Source: Heyndrickxia vini (lineage in GTDB: Bacteria > Bacillota > Bacilli > Bacillales > Bacillaceae_C). From it: a stretch of 64,000 bases of DNA. The notes beneath the pieces are model-generated. The model did no database searches. It was not told the origin of the DNA and saw only the letters and a program-made list of their open reading frames with translations. Positions within the stretch are counted from its first letter, which is position 1; every line of letters begins with the position of its first letter. The stretch lies in the NCBI RefSeq assembly GCF_016772275.1, contig NZ_CP065425.1:3378653-3442652 (forward strand), in the 5' to 3' direction. The position numbers and the translations under genes are program-made. Positions 42,369 through 52,072 of the stretch are shown here, one piece after another.

Positions 42369-42824
42369 GTGAAAAAGACTTTTTCCATCATACTAGGCGT
42401 TATTCTCCTCGTTATATTGATAAATTTATCAAGTATTATTGCCCATATTAAGAAATATTCTTTCGATCATAATAAACAAGTTACAACTGAGACAAAAGTT
42501 CTCAGCTATAAAGAAATTCGGGAGATGTATTATCAGCAAATGTTATTAGCCCAGAAAATAGAAGGCTCAATAAAATATTCATTAGTAGGAAATGAAGTAA
42601 GAAAAGGCTATGATGCAGTTACTTACGATGTAGATTTTTTACATGATAATCAGCAAATAAAGGTAAAAATTGAACTACCAATAACAACATACAAAGATAG
42701 CAATATGACTATTAACTTTATATCGGGCGAAGGATATATTTTAAAAATATTTGAGGATGGAAAATGGAAAAATGTTAATAAAAAAATCACACAAGAGATT
42801 ATTAATAACTATGACGGCAAGTAG
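42369..42824 (+). CDS. Membrane-anchored hypothetical protein, 151 aa
   Basis: One N-terminal membrane segment (about 5-25) followed by a soluble, mostly beta-rich domain with Tyr/Lys-rich ends. It starts at GTG 42369 with AAGGAGGA about 9 bases upstream. No family recognised. The outer domain is likely exposed outside the cell. Followed by a strong hairpin terminator. Confidence 0.65.
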   Translation: MKKTFSIILGVILLVILINLSSIIAHIKKYSFDHNKQVTTETKVLSYKEIREMYYQQMLLAQKIEGSIKYSLVGNEVRKGYDAVTYDVDFLHDNQQIKVKIELPITTYKDSNMTINFISGEGYILKIFEDGKWKNVNKKITQEIINNYDGK

Positions 42825-42877
42825 TGCAAATAAAGGGCATTGGTTGAAGACGACATTATTTAAAAATAAACGTAAAA

Positions 42878-42910
42878 GGCCGACTTTTCTACGAGTCGGT
42901 CATTTCTTAT
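42878..42910 (+). terminator. Terminator of the 151-aa gene
   Basis: Stem GGCCGACT/AGTCGGTC with eight-base loop followed by ATTTCTT. Confidence 0.7.
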
Positions 42911-43036
42911 TGAATCTAACGCGAATAACACATTATTTTTGAAGTTAATTATGCTGCTATCTATTACCTAATTGGAGAATTATTCAATAGGAGTTAAATT
43001 GCTAAAGTGGATCCGCTCATTTGATCATGTGTTTCG

Positions 43037-43540
43037 TTACCTTATCCCCAGTTTCCCTTCCAACTCACTTTTCTGACGCAAGTGATGACGAAAATGCATG
43101 GAGACCAAATCGTACCATTCATTCGCGTTAAGCCAGCCAAAGCCACCATGTTTTACTTTATAATCAGGATTTATTTTATTTTTTTTTGATTCCAATTGTC
43201 TCATTCTTTGGATTACCTCATCTAGCATGTTCATCAGTTCCTCTTTACTATCCGAATTATTCGGAGGGCTGTTTAGCTCAGATGGTAATTTTATTTTAAT
43301 CGGTGGGAAGCCACCCATTTTAAAAAGCCGTTCTCCAAATTCTGTTTTTCCATGTGTTTGTACTTTCTCAGTTGCAGTACAAGCTTCCACATTGTCAAGG
43401 TATTCATGGGCAACAAGAATCAAATGGTCATACATTTGCCCAATGGACCATACTCCTTCCTCCGTTATTGTGTGTAATTGTTCCAGCGAATAATTTTGAA
43501 GATTATTTTTGTAGGTATGAATTACTTCCAAATCGGCCAC
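43037..43540 (-). CDS. DinB family protein
   Basis: Protein of 167 residues. The metal-binding histidines appear in YDHLILVAHEY and SMHFRHHLRQK, with the typical SIGQMYDHL start. Resembles DinB proteins of unknown substrate. A second DinB gene lies at 3187-3732 and a truncated one at 38793. Confidence 0.85.
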   Translation of the reverse strand: MADLEVIHTYKNNLQNYSLEQLHTITEEGVWSIGQMYDHLILVAHEYLDNVEACTATEKVQTHGKTEFGERLFKMGGFPPIKIKLPSELNSPPNNSDSKEELMNMLDEVIQRMRQLESKKNKINPDYKVKHGGFGWLNANEWYDLVSMHFRHHLRQKSELEGKLGIR

Positions 43541-43772
43541 ACAATCACTCCTTTATTTGATGGGTGTGCAAATTCAATAATGCACACTTTACTTCCATTT
43601 TATGTTGATGAAGACCATCTAATCTAAAAAAAAGGAAGTTATTTGTAAGTAAGATTAAAAAACCAAATACAGATAACACACAAAGTGAAAAAGAACAGAT
43701 GCAATAGCTCATCAAATTTCGACATGTTATTTGTGTTAATAAGGTCCGTACTAACAGTAAAACAGTTCACTC
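43541..43772. other. Intergenic region
   Basis: 232 bp with no gene, repeat or clear hairpin. Confidence 0.5.
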
Positions 43773-44231
43773 TTAATGAAAAATTTGTTCGTTAAAAAAT
43801 TCTAACGAATAAATTTGTTCATTTTGAAGCCTGCTTATGATTTGCTTAATAACTCCCGCATTACGAAATTCATTTTGATTAAAATCTATCAACCCTGGGA
43901 CATTAATCCATTTACTATCTACAATTTCATCTTCTACTAAATTCAATGACCCTCCAATAATTTCACCAGTAAAATGAAATAATATTACTTGATCATTTGT
44001 ATCGCTAATAAAGTTATAGATTCCTGTCGTACCATTAAGCTTCACTTCATATCCCGTCTCTTCTTTTACTTCTCTGCAAGCAGCTTTACGAATGTCCTCT
44101 TTATTTTCAATATGTCCGGATGGAAAATTCCATTTATTTTTTGCGGATGGTTTGTTTTCTTTTATGAGTAAAACCTTTCCATCTTTTATGATGGAGACAC
44201 TTACTACTAAAACGATTCCATTTTGAGTCAT
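43773..44231 (-). CDS. NUDIX hydrolase
   Basis: Hydrolase of 152 residues with the Nudix box GHIENKEDIRKAACREVKEE plus TGYEV. WNFPSGHIE is the usual lead-in. 8-bp gap to the upstream serine hydrolase gene on the same strand, so they form an operon. It is the third intact NUDIX gene of the window. Substrate unknown. Confidence 0.88.
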   Translation of the reverse strand: MTQNGIVLVVSVSIIKDGKVLLIKENKPSAKNKWNFPSGHIENKEDIRKAACREVKEETGYEVKLNGTTGIYNFISDTNDQVILFHFTGEIIGGSLNLVEDEIVDSKWINVPGLIDFNQNEFRNAGVIKQIISRLQNEQIYSLEFFNEQIFH

Positions 44232-44240
44232 TTTTTCCCC

Positions 44241-45269
44241 CTAATTGGTGAATGAATGATAGATTTCACCAATTAACCCTTTCATTTGATGAACCCCTAA
44301 ATCTGTATTTGTCATAATGACTAATCCTTTTCCTTGATAGGGACTGGCCGTCATGATACATTGAAATCCTACTCCCCATCCTAATGATGAGATTTCTAAA
44401 TCCTTACCCATACCTTCTAAAAACACCCCTAATCCTGTCCATTCCTTGGATCCTTGAGCGCTAATCATTTCTTTCACCCGATTAGCGGAAATTCCAAGTT
44501 TACTTTCACCTTGTAAAGCTTGCATGAGTTCAAGTACTAATTGGGCAAGATTTGTTGGGGTTGTCCATAGTCCGGAAGCTGCTGGATATGGATAAATCGG
44601 ATATTTACCATCTACTAGCTGACCATTTTTATGATGACCTGAAGCAACATTTTCGGCTAATTTAGTCAGACTGAATGTGCTATCTTCCATTTCTAACGGT
44701 TCGAAAATAAGTTCATGTACGACTTTCGTGAAAGGTTTTTCTGTCACGTCCTCAATTAGTTGCTGGATGATGCAGAAGTTCGCATCTGAATAATGAAAAT
44801 CTGTCACCGGTTCAATCTTTACTTCAATCGGAATTTTACAATAAGGTGTACTTCCCTCTAACAGTTCGACCATTGAAGGTGCATGATTAATGGTGGTAAG
44901 TTCAGTAAAACCTCCGTCTGGATCGATGATTCCAGATTGATGGCTGAGCAAATGTCGTAAAGATACTTTTTTATTTCTAGTAAACTTATTATTTGGTATC
45001 TTCCATGCTTTCAGTCTTTTGTTTACATCCTCATCCAATTGAAGAAGACCTTGTTCTGCTAATTTCATTATGAGCATTCCCGTAAGAAATTTACTGATTG
45101 AACAAGCACTAAAAAGAGAATGATTGTTTACGACTTGATTCGTATTTGCCTCAATGACACCATAGTTTTTGTTAGTACTCATTTTGCCATTTTCAATGGA
45201 TGCAATACTTAAACCAGCTACACGATAATGTTCCATACGCTCTTTAATATTTAAAAGATTTAGCCCCAT
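44241..45269 (-). CDS. Serine hydrolase, beta-lactamase family (class C type)
   Basis: Protein of 342 residues. Active-site SISK (SxxK) lies near residues 56-59, YSDAN (YxN) near 160, and LLSHQSGI marks the fold. It has no signal peptide from this start, so cytoplasmic. Such enzymes act as esterases or peptidases; beta-lactam resistance is not implied. ATG 45269 has GGGGAGG seven bases upstream. Precedes the NUDIX gene. Confidence 0.87.
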   Translation of the reverse strand: MGLNLLNIKERMEHYRVAGLSIASIENGKMSTNKNYGVIEANTNQVVNNHSLFSACSISKFLTGMLIMKLAEQGLLQLDEDVNKRLKAWKIPNNKFTRNKKVSLRHLLSHQSGIIDPDGGFTELTTINHAPSMVELLEGSTPYCKIPIEVKIEPVTDFHYSDANFCIIQQLIEDVTEKPFTKVVHELIFEPLEMEDSTFSLTKLAENVASGHHKNGQLVDGKYPIYPYPAASGLWTTPTNLAQLVLELMQALQGESKLGISANRVKEMISAQGSKEWTGLGVFLEGMGKDLEISSLGWGVGFQCIMTASPYQGKGLVIMTNTDLGVHQMKGLIGEIYHSFTN

Positions 45270-45534
45270 ATTGGACCTCCCCATTGTGATAGATTGATTA
45301 TACCACAAAAGACAAACGTACATTCCCCTTTCTTGCACGTCCGTTTTTTCTTAAACTTCAATCTAGTCGTTGACAAAATACCACCATGGAATAAAAGGAT
45401 TGCACCGATAATCCTTTAAACGACAAAACTTCATGTGAAAACAATTAACCGACAAGGCTGCTAACACAAGCTTTCACTAGAAAAATAAAACATGTGTGGT
45501 TGGAATAGGTATATCCTTGGAGATTTCTTCATTT
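45270..45534. other. Intergenic region
   Basis: 265 bp ahead of the tandem repeat array with no recognised gene. A TTGACA element (45372-45377) is present without a convincing -10. Confidence 0.4.
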
Positions 45535-46205
45535 TATCTACCATATAATTGTATCCAAAGGTACTTCCTTTGCTAATATTCCATATCATCTACCTCATAA
45601 TCATTGTTCGAGCTATTTCCTTTGTTAATTTTCCTTATCATCTACCTCATAATCATTGTTCGAGCTATTTCCTTTACTAATATTCCATATCATCTACCTC
45701 ATAATCATTGTTTGAGGTACTTCCTTTGTTAATTTTCCTTATCATCTACCGCATATCCATCGTTCGAGCTATTTCCTTTGCTAATATTCTATATCATATA
45801 CCTCATAATCATCGTTCGAGCTATTTCCTTTACTAATATTCCGTATCATCTACCTCATAATCATTGTTTGAGGTACTTCCTTTGTTAATTTTCCTTAACA
45901 TCTACCGCATATCCATCGTTCGAGCTATTTCCTTTGCTAATATTCTATATCATCTACCTCATAATCATTGTTTGAGGTACTTCCTTTGTTAATTTTCCTT
46001 ATCATCTACCTCATATCCATCATTCGAGCTATTTCCTTTGCTAATATTCTATATCATCTACCTCATAATCATTGTTCGAGGTACTTCCTTTGTTAATTTT
46101 CCTTATCATCTACCTCATAATCATTGTTCGAGGTATTTCTATTGTTAATTTTTCTTATCATCTATCTCATGAACGGTGTTCTTGGTAAACTCGGTGGTAA
46201 ATTCC
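45535..46205. repeat. 52-bp tandem repeat minisatellite, about 12 copies
   Basis: Twelve units with exact 52-bp period start at CATCTACCTC-like positions 45535 (degenerate), 45587, 45639, 45691, 45743, 45795, 45847, 45899, 45951, 46003, 46055 and 46107; a thirteenth (46159) is strongly diverged. Two subtypes alternate imperfectly: one ends in AATATTCnATAT, the other in TTTTCCTTAT. Units at 45691+45743 are nearly identical to those at 45847+45899, suggesting multi-unit duplications. 52 is not a multiple of 3 and all frames have stops, so non-coding. Confidence 0.95.
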
Positions 46206-46260
46206 AATTAATAGATACTTCATAGACATCTTATTCGAAAATATGCACTATAAATAAACA

Positions 46261-46282
46261 AGAGCTGTTAATAAACAGCTCT
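46261..46282 (-). terminator. Terminator of the O-methyltransferase gene
   Basis: Minus-strand stem AGAGCTGTT/AACAGCTCT followed by TGTTTATTT. Confidence 0.75.
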
Positions 46283-46300
46283 CCATACATTGCTATTATT

Positions 46301-46969
46301 CTATTTTACAATCCCCAAAACAAATCCATCATACCCTTTACTACCTACCGTTTGGATTGCTGTTGAATCAATTCGGGGTTCTTTTGATAATAAATCAATA
46401 AATTTGCGCACTCCTAGGATACTTTCATCTTCACTATCTTCCTCAATAACACGACCCCTGCGAACCACATTGTCTCCAATGATAACTGTTCCTGGTTTGG
46501 AATATTCCAATGCCCATTTTAAATAGTGCGGGTTGTTCGGTTTGTCGGCATCAATGAATATTAAATCGAAGTTTGCAAATCCTCTTTCTTTAAGAGTTGG
46601 TAATGATTCTAATGCAGGACCTACAATTACCTCAATTTTATTTTCTAATCCTGCAGTTCTTATGTTCTCTTCAGCCACTTTAGCATGTTTCTGTTCATAT
46701 TCAAGTGTGATAAGACGCCCGTCTTCTGGTAATGCGCGGCCTAGCCAAACACTGCTATACCCACCGAGCGTACCAATTTCTAAAATGTTTTTTGCCCCTT
46801 TTAACTTTGCTAGTAAATGAAGCAGCTTGCCTTGATTGGGAGAAACATCAATCGCTGGCAAATTGGCCTCTGCATTTGCTTTAAGGATTGAATCCATTAC
46901 GGGATCTGACGCGTGAAGTTTAGATGTAAAATAAAGATCTACTTCATTCCATTTTTCAGATTTAGTCAT
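46301..46969 (-). CDS. O-methyltransferase (SAM-dependent)
   Basis: Methyltransferase of 222 residues with the catechol/caffeoyl-CoA O-methyltransferase pattern: ILEIGTLGGYSSVWL motif I, FDLIFIDADKPN and GTVIIGDNVVRRG. The metal-binding Asp residues are kept. Substrate unknown. RBS AAAGGAG precedes the ATG. The His-rich gene upstream ends 16 bp before it, so they are probably one transcript. Confidence 0.9.
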   Translation of the reverse strand: MTKSEKWNEVDLYFTSKLHASDPVMDSILKANAEANLPAIDVSPNQGKLLHLLAKLKGAKNILEIGTLGGYSSVWLGRALPEDGRLITLEYEQKHAKVAEENIRTAGLENKIEVIVGPALESLPTLKERGFANFDLIFIDADKPNNPHYLKWALEYSKPGTVIIGDNVVRRGRVIEEDSEDESILGVRKFIDLLSKEPRIDSTAIQTVGSKGYDGFVLGIVK

Positions 46970-46984
46970 ATTAGTCTCCTTTTA

Positions 46985-47386
46985 TCATTTATTCTCTTTT
47001 TCATCTTTGTTTAAAGTTTCCTCATTCGATAGAGAAATGTCTTTCTCATTGTCTTCTGGAGATTCGGCAGTAGCTACTTTAGAAATTTCTTCTTTTTCGT
47101 CGGTATCCATATCCTCAAATTCATGAAGTTCAAATAATTGAACAAACTCGTTAATTACCATTTCGATTGCTTTTAGTTCTCCAACTAAAATGGGGTTGAT
47201 CGTTTGTAGTTCTGGTGTTTCTAACTGTTGCTTTAATGTCGTGCGTTTGAGATTCAACGTCTCTAAAAATGCAATCGCTCTTCCACGGCGAAATGTTTTT
47301 GCCCCACCACGCCCATGCATGTGATGCTCTTTTCGTTTTGGGACATCCCCATGATGGCGCCTTTCTTTAAATCCTTCGTTTTTCAT
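46985..47386 (-). CDS. His-rich N-terminus hypothetical protein, 133 aa
   Basis: Protein of about 133 residues. The N-terminus is basic and histidine-rich (RRHHGDVPKRKEHHMHGRGG), then comes a conserved-looking helical core TFRRGRAIAFLETLNLKR and LGELKAIEMVINEF-like repeats, and an acidic tail rich in Glu and Asp. Similar unnamed proteins occur in Bacilli. Metal binding by the His/Met segment is conjecture. ATG 47386 has AAAAGGAGG seven bases upstream. Its promoter region carries a TACAnnTGTA-type operator array. Confidence 0.7.
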   Translation of the reverse strand: MKNEGFKERRHHGDVPKRKEHHMHGRGGAKTFRRGRAIAFLETLNLKRTTLKQQLETPELQTINPILVGELKAIEMVINEFVQLFELHEFEDMDTDEKEEISKVATAESPEDNEKDISLSNEETLNKDEKENK

Positions 47387-47402
47387 ATAAAGGCCTCCTT
47401 TT

Positions 47403-47461
47403 GTATACAAGTGTATACATCGTTATAATTGCATTGTATACGATTGTATACAGGGAATCAA
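47403..47461 (-). promoter_or_regulatory. Promoter with paired GTATAC operators (CopY/BlaI-like)
   Basis: Minus strand: -35 TTGATT (47456-47461), 17-bp spacer, -10 TACAAT (47433-47438). Four GTATAC sites lie at 47403, 47413, 47436 and 47446, as two pairs 33 bp apart. The proximal pair reads GTATACAAGTGTATAC, a perfect dyad containing TACAnnTGTA; the distal pair is the same with one mismatch and overlaps the -10. Confidence 0.65.
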
Positions 47462-47505
47462 GGGGAATATTTAATATTTTGGTATTTACTTTATCTAGGG
47501 CCTTT

Positions 47506-47690
47506 AATCCACAAATCTCTTTGTATGATGCACAAACCGAATTCTATGCGGCACAAATGACTTTCTATGATCCACAAACTAAATTTTCCCCGCAAAAAAG
47601 AGTGCCTTTGGTCCACAAATCTTTCTTTATGATGCACAAACTCATTTCGGTTCGGCACTAATCCCTTTCTATGATCCACAAACCGAATTT
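47506..47690 (-). repeat. 104-bp dispersed repeat, locus C (two units, inverted)
   Basis: Two units in the opposite orientation to loci A and B. CACAAA-type sub-sites at 47510, 47531, 47552, 47573 and again at 47614, 47635, 47656 (CACTAA), 47677: exact 21-bp spacing and 104-bp period. Confidence 0.88.
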
Positions 47691-47802
47691 TCCCCATTCA
47701 AAAGAGTCCCTTTGTTTCGTCATTAGTAAATCGGGTATAAAAACTATAAAATTCGACAAAAGTGTTTTGGAGTTTTACTTTCAAATTTTGGAGGAGAATT
47801 CA

Positions 47803-48423
47803 TTGTCTAAAGATCACACGTTACACGGGAATACACTTAAAAAGGCAACAACCGCCCTCTTGATGATTGATGTTATAAACGGCATGAATTTCGATGGAGG
47901 AAAGGATTTATTAAAGAACGCTTTACCTATGGCGAAACGACTGTCCACTCTAAAGAGGGAAATAAAGAAAAAGAATATCCCGGTTATATATATAAATGAT
48001 AATTATGGGAAATGGAACTCGGATCGGGAGCAGATTATTAACGAAGCATTGAAGGAAGGTAGCATTGGGAATCAGGTAACAGATCTGCTTAAGCCGGATG
48101 AAGATGATTATTTCATCATAAAACCGAAACATTCTGGTTTTTTTTCCACCACTTTAGAAGTCCTGCTTGCCTCACTCAAAGTCAAACAGCTCATCCTTAC
48201 TGGTGTGCAGACAGATATTTGTGTGTTTTTTACTGCAAATGATGCGTTTATGCGAAACTATCAACTATATATTCCTGAAGATTGTGTTGCCTCCGAAAGT
48301 ATAGATGATCATCACTATACTTTGAAAAAGATGGAAGAACTTCTGCATGTAGATACCACTCCATCAACAAATCTTGACCTAGACCAAATACTTGATAATG
48401 AAAATATGTCAGAAGCAAACTAA
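47803..48423 (+). CDS. Isochorismatase family cysteine hydrolase
   Basis: Hydrolase of 206 residues. LLMIDVINGMNF provides the Asp, IIKPKHSGFF the Lys region and LTGVQTDICVFFTANDA the nucleophile Cys. Start TTG 47803 has GGAGGAG six bases upstream; the longer frame reading in from locus C repeats has no RBS. The C-terminal tail is acidic. Distinct from the shorter homologue at 19008-19568. Substrate unknown. Confidence 0.87.
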   Translation: MSKDHTLHGNTLKKATTALLMIDVINGMNFDGGKDLLKNALPMAKRLSTLKREIKKKNIPVIYINDNYGKWNSDREQIINEALKEGSIGNQVTDLLKPDEDDYFIIKPKHSGFFSTTLEVLLASLKVKQLILTGVQTDICVFFTANDAFMRNYQLYIPEDCVASESIDDHHYTLKKMEELLHVDTTPSTNLDLDQILDNENMSEAN

Positions 48424-48446
48424 TAAAGCTAGGATCGTTCCCTTTC

Positions 48447-48485
48447 AAAAAAAAATGAGAGCCTGCTTTGAATCATAACAGGCTC
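48447..48485 (-). terminator. Terminator of the purine salvage operon
   Basis: Minus-strand stem GAGCCTG/CAGGCTC followed by a long T run. Confidence 0.85.
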
Positions 48486-48492
48486 CTTGAAA

Positions 48493-50246
48493 CTAATTTT
48501 TTATAATTTCTTCCCTAACAGATACGGGTACGAATTCAAATTTTGTCACATCAACAAGTCCTAAATCAGTGATTTTTAACGTAGGAATCACAGCTAAGGA
48601 CATAAAGCCTAACGTCATGATTGGATCAACGTTCTTTGCAATACCTAAAGTTTTGCGTGCCACTTCATTGACTTTTTCTTGTTGTTCAACAACTTCTTCT
48701 CCCGAAAGATTGCTCATCAGTCCCCCAACCGGCAAGGCCATACTGCAGAGGACTTCACCATTGTCGACAAGGACCACACCACCATCTTGTTTTTTTAACG
48801 TTTCAACGACAACTGCCATATCCTCATCATTGGTTCCAGTTACAATTAAGTTATGGGAATCATGTGCAATCGAGATACCAATAGCACCTTTTTGAATTCC
48901 ATAGTCTTTCAATAACCCAACGAACACATTTCCGGTGTTATTATGTCTCTCAATTACAGCAATTTTTGCAACTAGTTTTTCAGGATTATACACAAACTCT
49001 CCTGCCTCGTCTCGTTCAACTTCAACAATCGCTTCATTAGTCAATGCTTCCGTTTGAACAACTTCAATTGCCCTTGCTTTATTTGAATCCAATTTCAAAC
49101 GAAGTTTCTTTTTTGAAAAATCGCTGATGTGTACGCTCGATTGAACGGAAGTAATATCCGCTCTTGTAAACGGCACGACGTATTTTCCTTGCTCTGCCAC
49201 AAGTTTTCCATCAATATATGTTTGTTCTACCACTAGGTTATTAAGATCACTGAAAATAACCAAATCTGCTTTTAACCCTGGGGCTACAGCTCCACGATCG
49301 TCCAATTTACAGCATTCTGCCGTATTTATAGTCGCCATCTGGATTGCCTGGATCGGATCAACATTTTCTTCCACACAAATGCGAACGCTGTTATCTAAAT
49401 GACCTTTTTCCAAAATCGTTTTTGCTTGTACATCGTCCCCACATAATACGCATCGACGTGCATTTTGAGGGGTGACACCTTTTAACAAAGTTCGTAAATT
49501 TTGAGTAACTGAGCCTTCCCTTAAGAAAACATACATTCCTCGAGAAATACGAGCTTGCAACTCTTCTATAGTGGAACATTCGTGGTCATTTTCTACTCCG
49601 GCAGCAATGTACGCATTAAGTTCCTTGCCACTTACCATTGGACTATGCCCATCAATTCGTTTATTCATATTTTTAGCCACTAAAAGTTTTTCCAACACAC
49701 GATCATTCGCTTGAATCACGCCGGGGAAATCCATAAATTCAGCTAACCCTCGGCCTTTCCTTCTTCTAATGGTGCGACCATATCCGAAGCATTTAGAACC
49801 GCTCCGGCATTTTCCATATTTGTAGCAGGGACACAAGAAGGCAGCATGTATTGAATATCTAATGCTGTATGACCGGCCGCTTCAATCATATAATCCAGTC
49901 CTTTAAGTCCCGCCACATTAACGATTTCGTGTGGATCCGCCATGACAGTCGTTGTCCCATGAGGTACAAGTAAACGACCAAATTCTTCCGGAGTCACATA
50001 AGAAGATTCCACATGGATATGCGGGTCAATAAAACCCGGTGCAATGTACTTTCCCTTTACGTCAACAATCTCTTTACCGTCATACACTTCTCCGATACCG
50101 GCAATTTTTCCGTCTACGATTGCCACATCGCCAGTAAGGATAGAACCTTGATAGACATCAACGATTTTCCCATTTTTTAAAACCAAATCTGCTTGTTTAC
50201 GACCTGCAGCTACATCGATCAATTGTGTTAATTCATGTTTTTTCAT
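48493..50246 (-). pseudogene. ade: Adenine deaminase, frameshifted (ade)
   Basis: Full-length adenine deaminase split into two frames: residues up to MVAPLEEGKAEG in the first (49743-50246), then GLAEFMDFPGVI to the C-terminus in the second (48493 to about 49750). One missing base in the G run at 49747-49749 (GGG where GGGG would restore frame) explains it. Metal-site motifs DPHIHVES and HGTTTVMADPHEI and the downstream CVLCGDD are intact. It would convert adenine to hypoxanthine and ammonia. Could be a true recent mutation or a sequencing error. 26 bp from the next deaminase gene. Confidence 0.88.
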
Positions 50247-50272
50247 CTTGTCTTCCCCCTGTATTAGATTAC

Positions 50273-52054
50273 TTATTCCGGAGTCAATTCTGTGATCGGA
50301 TCAAAAATCTCCAAGGTTACACAATCCACATTCCCTACATCAGTGATGGCCAAATCTGGAATAGCTGTAATTGGGAGAAAGCTCATATAAAACATTGGAT
50401 CCGGTACACTTCCACCTAATACTTTGATTGCCTCATGCAATGAATGTTCCGCAGCGACTAAGTGATCAGGATCTTCATCTGTCACAATTCCACCAATCGG
50501 CAATTTTAACAAACTAATGACTTGACCATCCACGACGACAACCTGTCCGCCACCACAATCGATCAATGTATTAATAGCAAGGGACATGTCTTCAGGATTG
50601 GTGCCCATTACGATAAGATTGTTATCGTCAGGTGCAGAAGAAGAAGCCATTGCTCCACGTTTCAGTCCCCAACCTGCAACAAATCCTATTGACTTATTGC
50701 CGTTTTTACCAAATCGTTCTAGGACAGACACCATAGCTACATCTTTCTCTACATCCAATACTACTTTTCCATCTTTTACATCCAGTTCAACAAATCTCTC
50801 TTTCCGAACGAAGGCGCCATGACTTTCAATCGCACGAATTTTCGCTGTTCCATTATCAATGGAAACTTTGTATTCAAATGTTTCTGGTGTCGTTTTATCA
50901 CATTTTAATTTTGAGGCTAAAAGCGGACTGCGTTTTGGTTCTAAAAGTTCCACTATCATTCGATTGTTTTTTGCAACAATTTCACCTTTACTAATTACCG
51001 TTTCTACTTGAAAATCTTCCAATGATTCAACGAATAAAATATCAGCAAAACGCCCCGGTGAAATTGAACCTACTTGATCATCAATTCGATATGCTTCCGC
51101 ACTATTGATTGTTGCCATTTGGATTGCTACCATCGGTGTCACTCCCGCTTGAATAGCCAAACGAACCAAATGATCAACATGACCATGTTTCAAAATATCA
51201 GTGGCATGCACATCATCTGTACAAAAACTAGTTCTGCGGCCAATCGCTGAATTCACTTCTGTCACCGCACGAATATTTTCTTTCAAAAAGTTTGTCACAG
51301 AAGATTCCCGAATCAAAACATGCATACCTTTGCGTGCTTTCTCCACAAGTTCTTCGTGATCATAGCTTTCGTGATCTAAGCGGATGCCCGCAGACAAGTA
51401 TTCGTTGAGATTGTTCCCACGTGCCATCGGTGCGCATCCAAAAATTGGAAGATGATTGTTATGGGCAATTGCCAATGTTTCCATTGTATCTTCGTCTAGG
51501 GTTTGAACCGCCTCACGAACGGTTTCCCACACACCAAAGCATTGTGGCCAAGACTGAACTTCTTTTTGTACTTCAGGTGTTATGTTGTATGCAATTGTTG
51601 ATTTTGGTATTGTATAAGGTGTTTTATAAGGTGCACCCCAGTAAACACGAAGCGGCAATTGTTCAATTTCTTCAAAGATTTCCTTCAGGCCGTCCATTCC
51701 AACGACAGAAATGTATTCATCAAGACCAGAAATTGCACTCGTTGTCCCAAAAGGAATCACTGCCTTAGTAAAGCTTGTCATACTCATCTTGCTGCATTCT
51801 ATGTGAATATGCCCATCAATTAACCCCGGAACTAGATATTTACCTTTCGCATCGATTCGTTGTGTATCTTCACCGATATAATCAGTCACATCACCGACCG
51901 CTACAATTTTTCCTTTATAAATCGCCACATCAGCGGGATATACTTCACTTGTCATAACATTGACTAATTGACCATTTTGAATCACTTTTTCGGAAGGAAT
52001 TTTCGCCCCTCCTGCTTGTATGTATTCTTTTAATAATGCTGCTGTCATTTTCAT
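50273..52054 (-). CDS. Adenine deaminase C-terminal domain-containing protein
   Basis: Intact protein of 593 residues of the adenine deaminase family: amidohydrolase domain with DGHIHIECSKMS and PFGTTSAISGLDE, CTDDVHATDILKHG, and the adenine-deaminase C-terminal domain (about 430-580). Here the second motif reads GLDE in place of the usual ADPHE, so its metal site or substrate may differ from classical Ade. RBS AAAGGAG precedes the ATG. It lies between the NCS2 permease and the frameshifted ade. A purine-related substrate is inferred. Confidence 0.88.
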   Translation of the reverse strand: MKMTAALLKEYIQAGGAKIPSEKVIQNGQLVNVMTSEVYPADVAIYKGKIVAVGDVTDYIGEDTQRIDAKGKYLVPGLIDGHIHIECSKMSMTSFTKAVIPFGTTSAISGLDEYISVVGMDGLKEIFEEIEQLPLRVYWGAPYKTPYTIPKSTIAYNITPEVQKEVQSWPQCFGVWETVREAVQTLDEDTMETLAIAHNNHLPIFGCAPMARGNNLNEYLSAGIRLDHESYDHEELVEKARKGMHVLIRESSVTNFLKENIRAVTEVNSAIGRRTSFCTDDVHATDILKHGHVDHLVRLAIQAGVTPMVAIQMATINSAEAYRIDDQVGSISPGRFADILFVESLEDFQVETVISKGEIVAKNNRMIVELLEPKRSPLLASKLKCDKTTPETFEYKVSIDNGTAKIRAIESHGAFVRKERFVELDVKDGKVVLDVEKDVAMVSVLERFGKNGNKSIGFVAGWGLKRGAMASSSAPDDNNLIVMGTNPEDMSLAINTLIDCGGGQVVVVDGQVISLLKLPIGGIVTDEDPDHLVAAEHSLHEAIKVLGGSVPDPMFYMSFLPITAIPDLAITDVGNVDCVTLEIFDPITELTPE

Positions 52055-52072
52055 CTCATATTTCTCCTTTCA

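Noticed and set aside
44241-45269. Serine hydrolase as a beta-lactamase
   Set aside because: No signal peptide, and class C-like motifs are common in esterases and peptidases.
45587-46180. The 52-bp array as a CRISPR array
   Set aside because: The whole unit repeats without unique spacers, and no cas genes are near.
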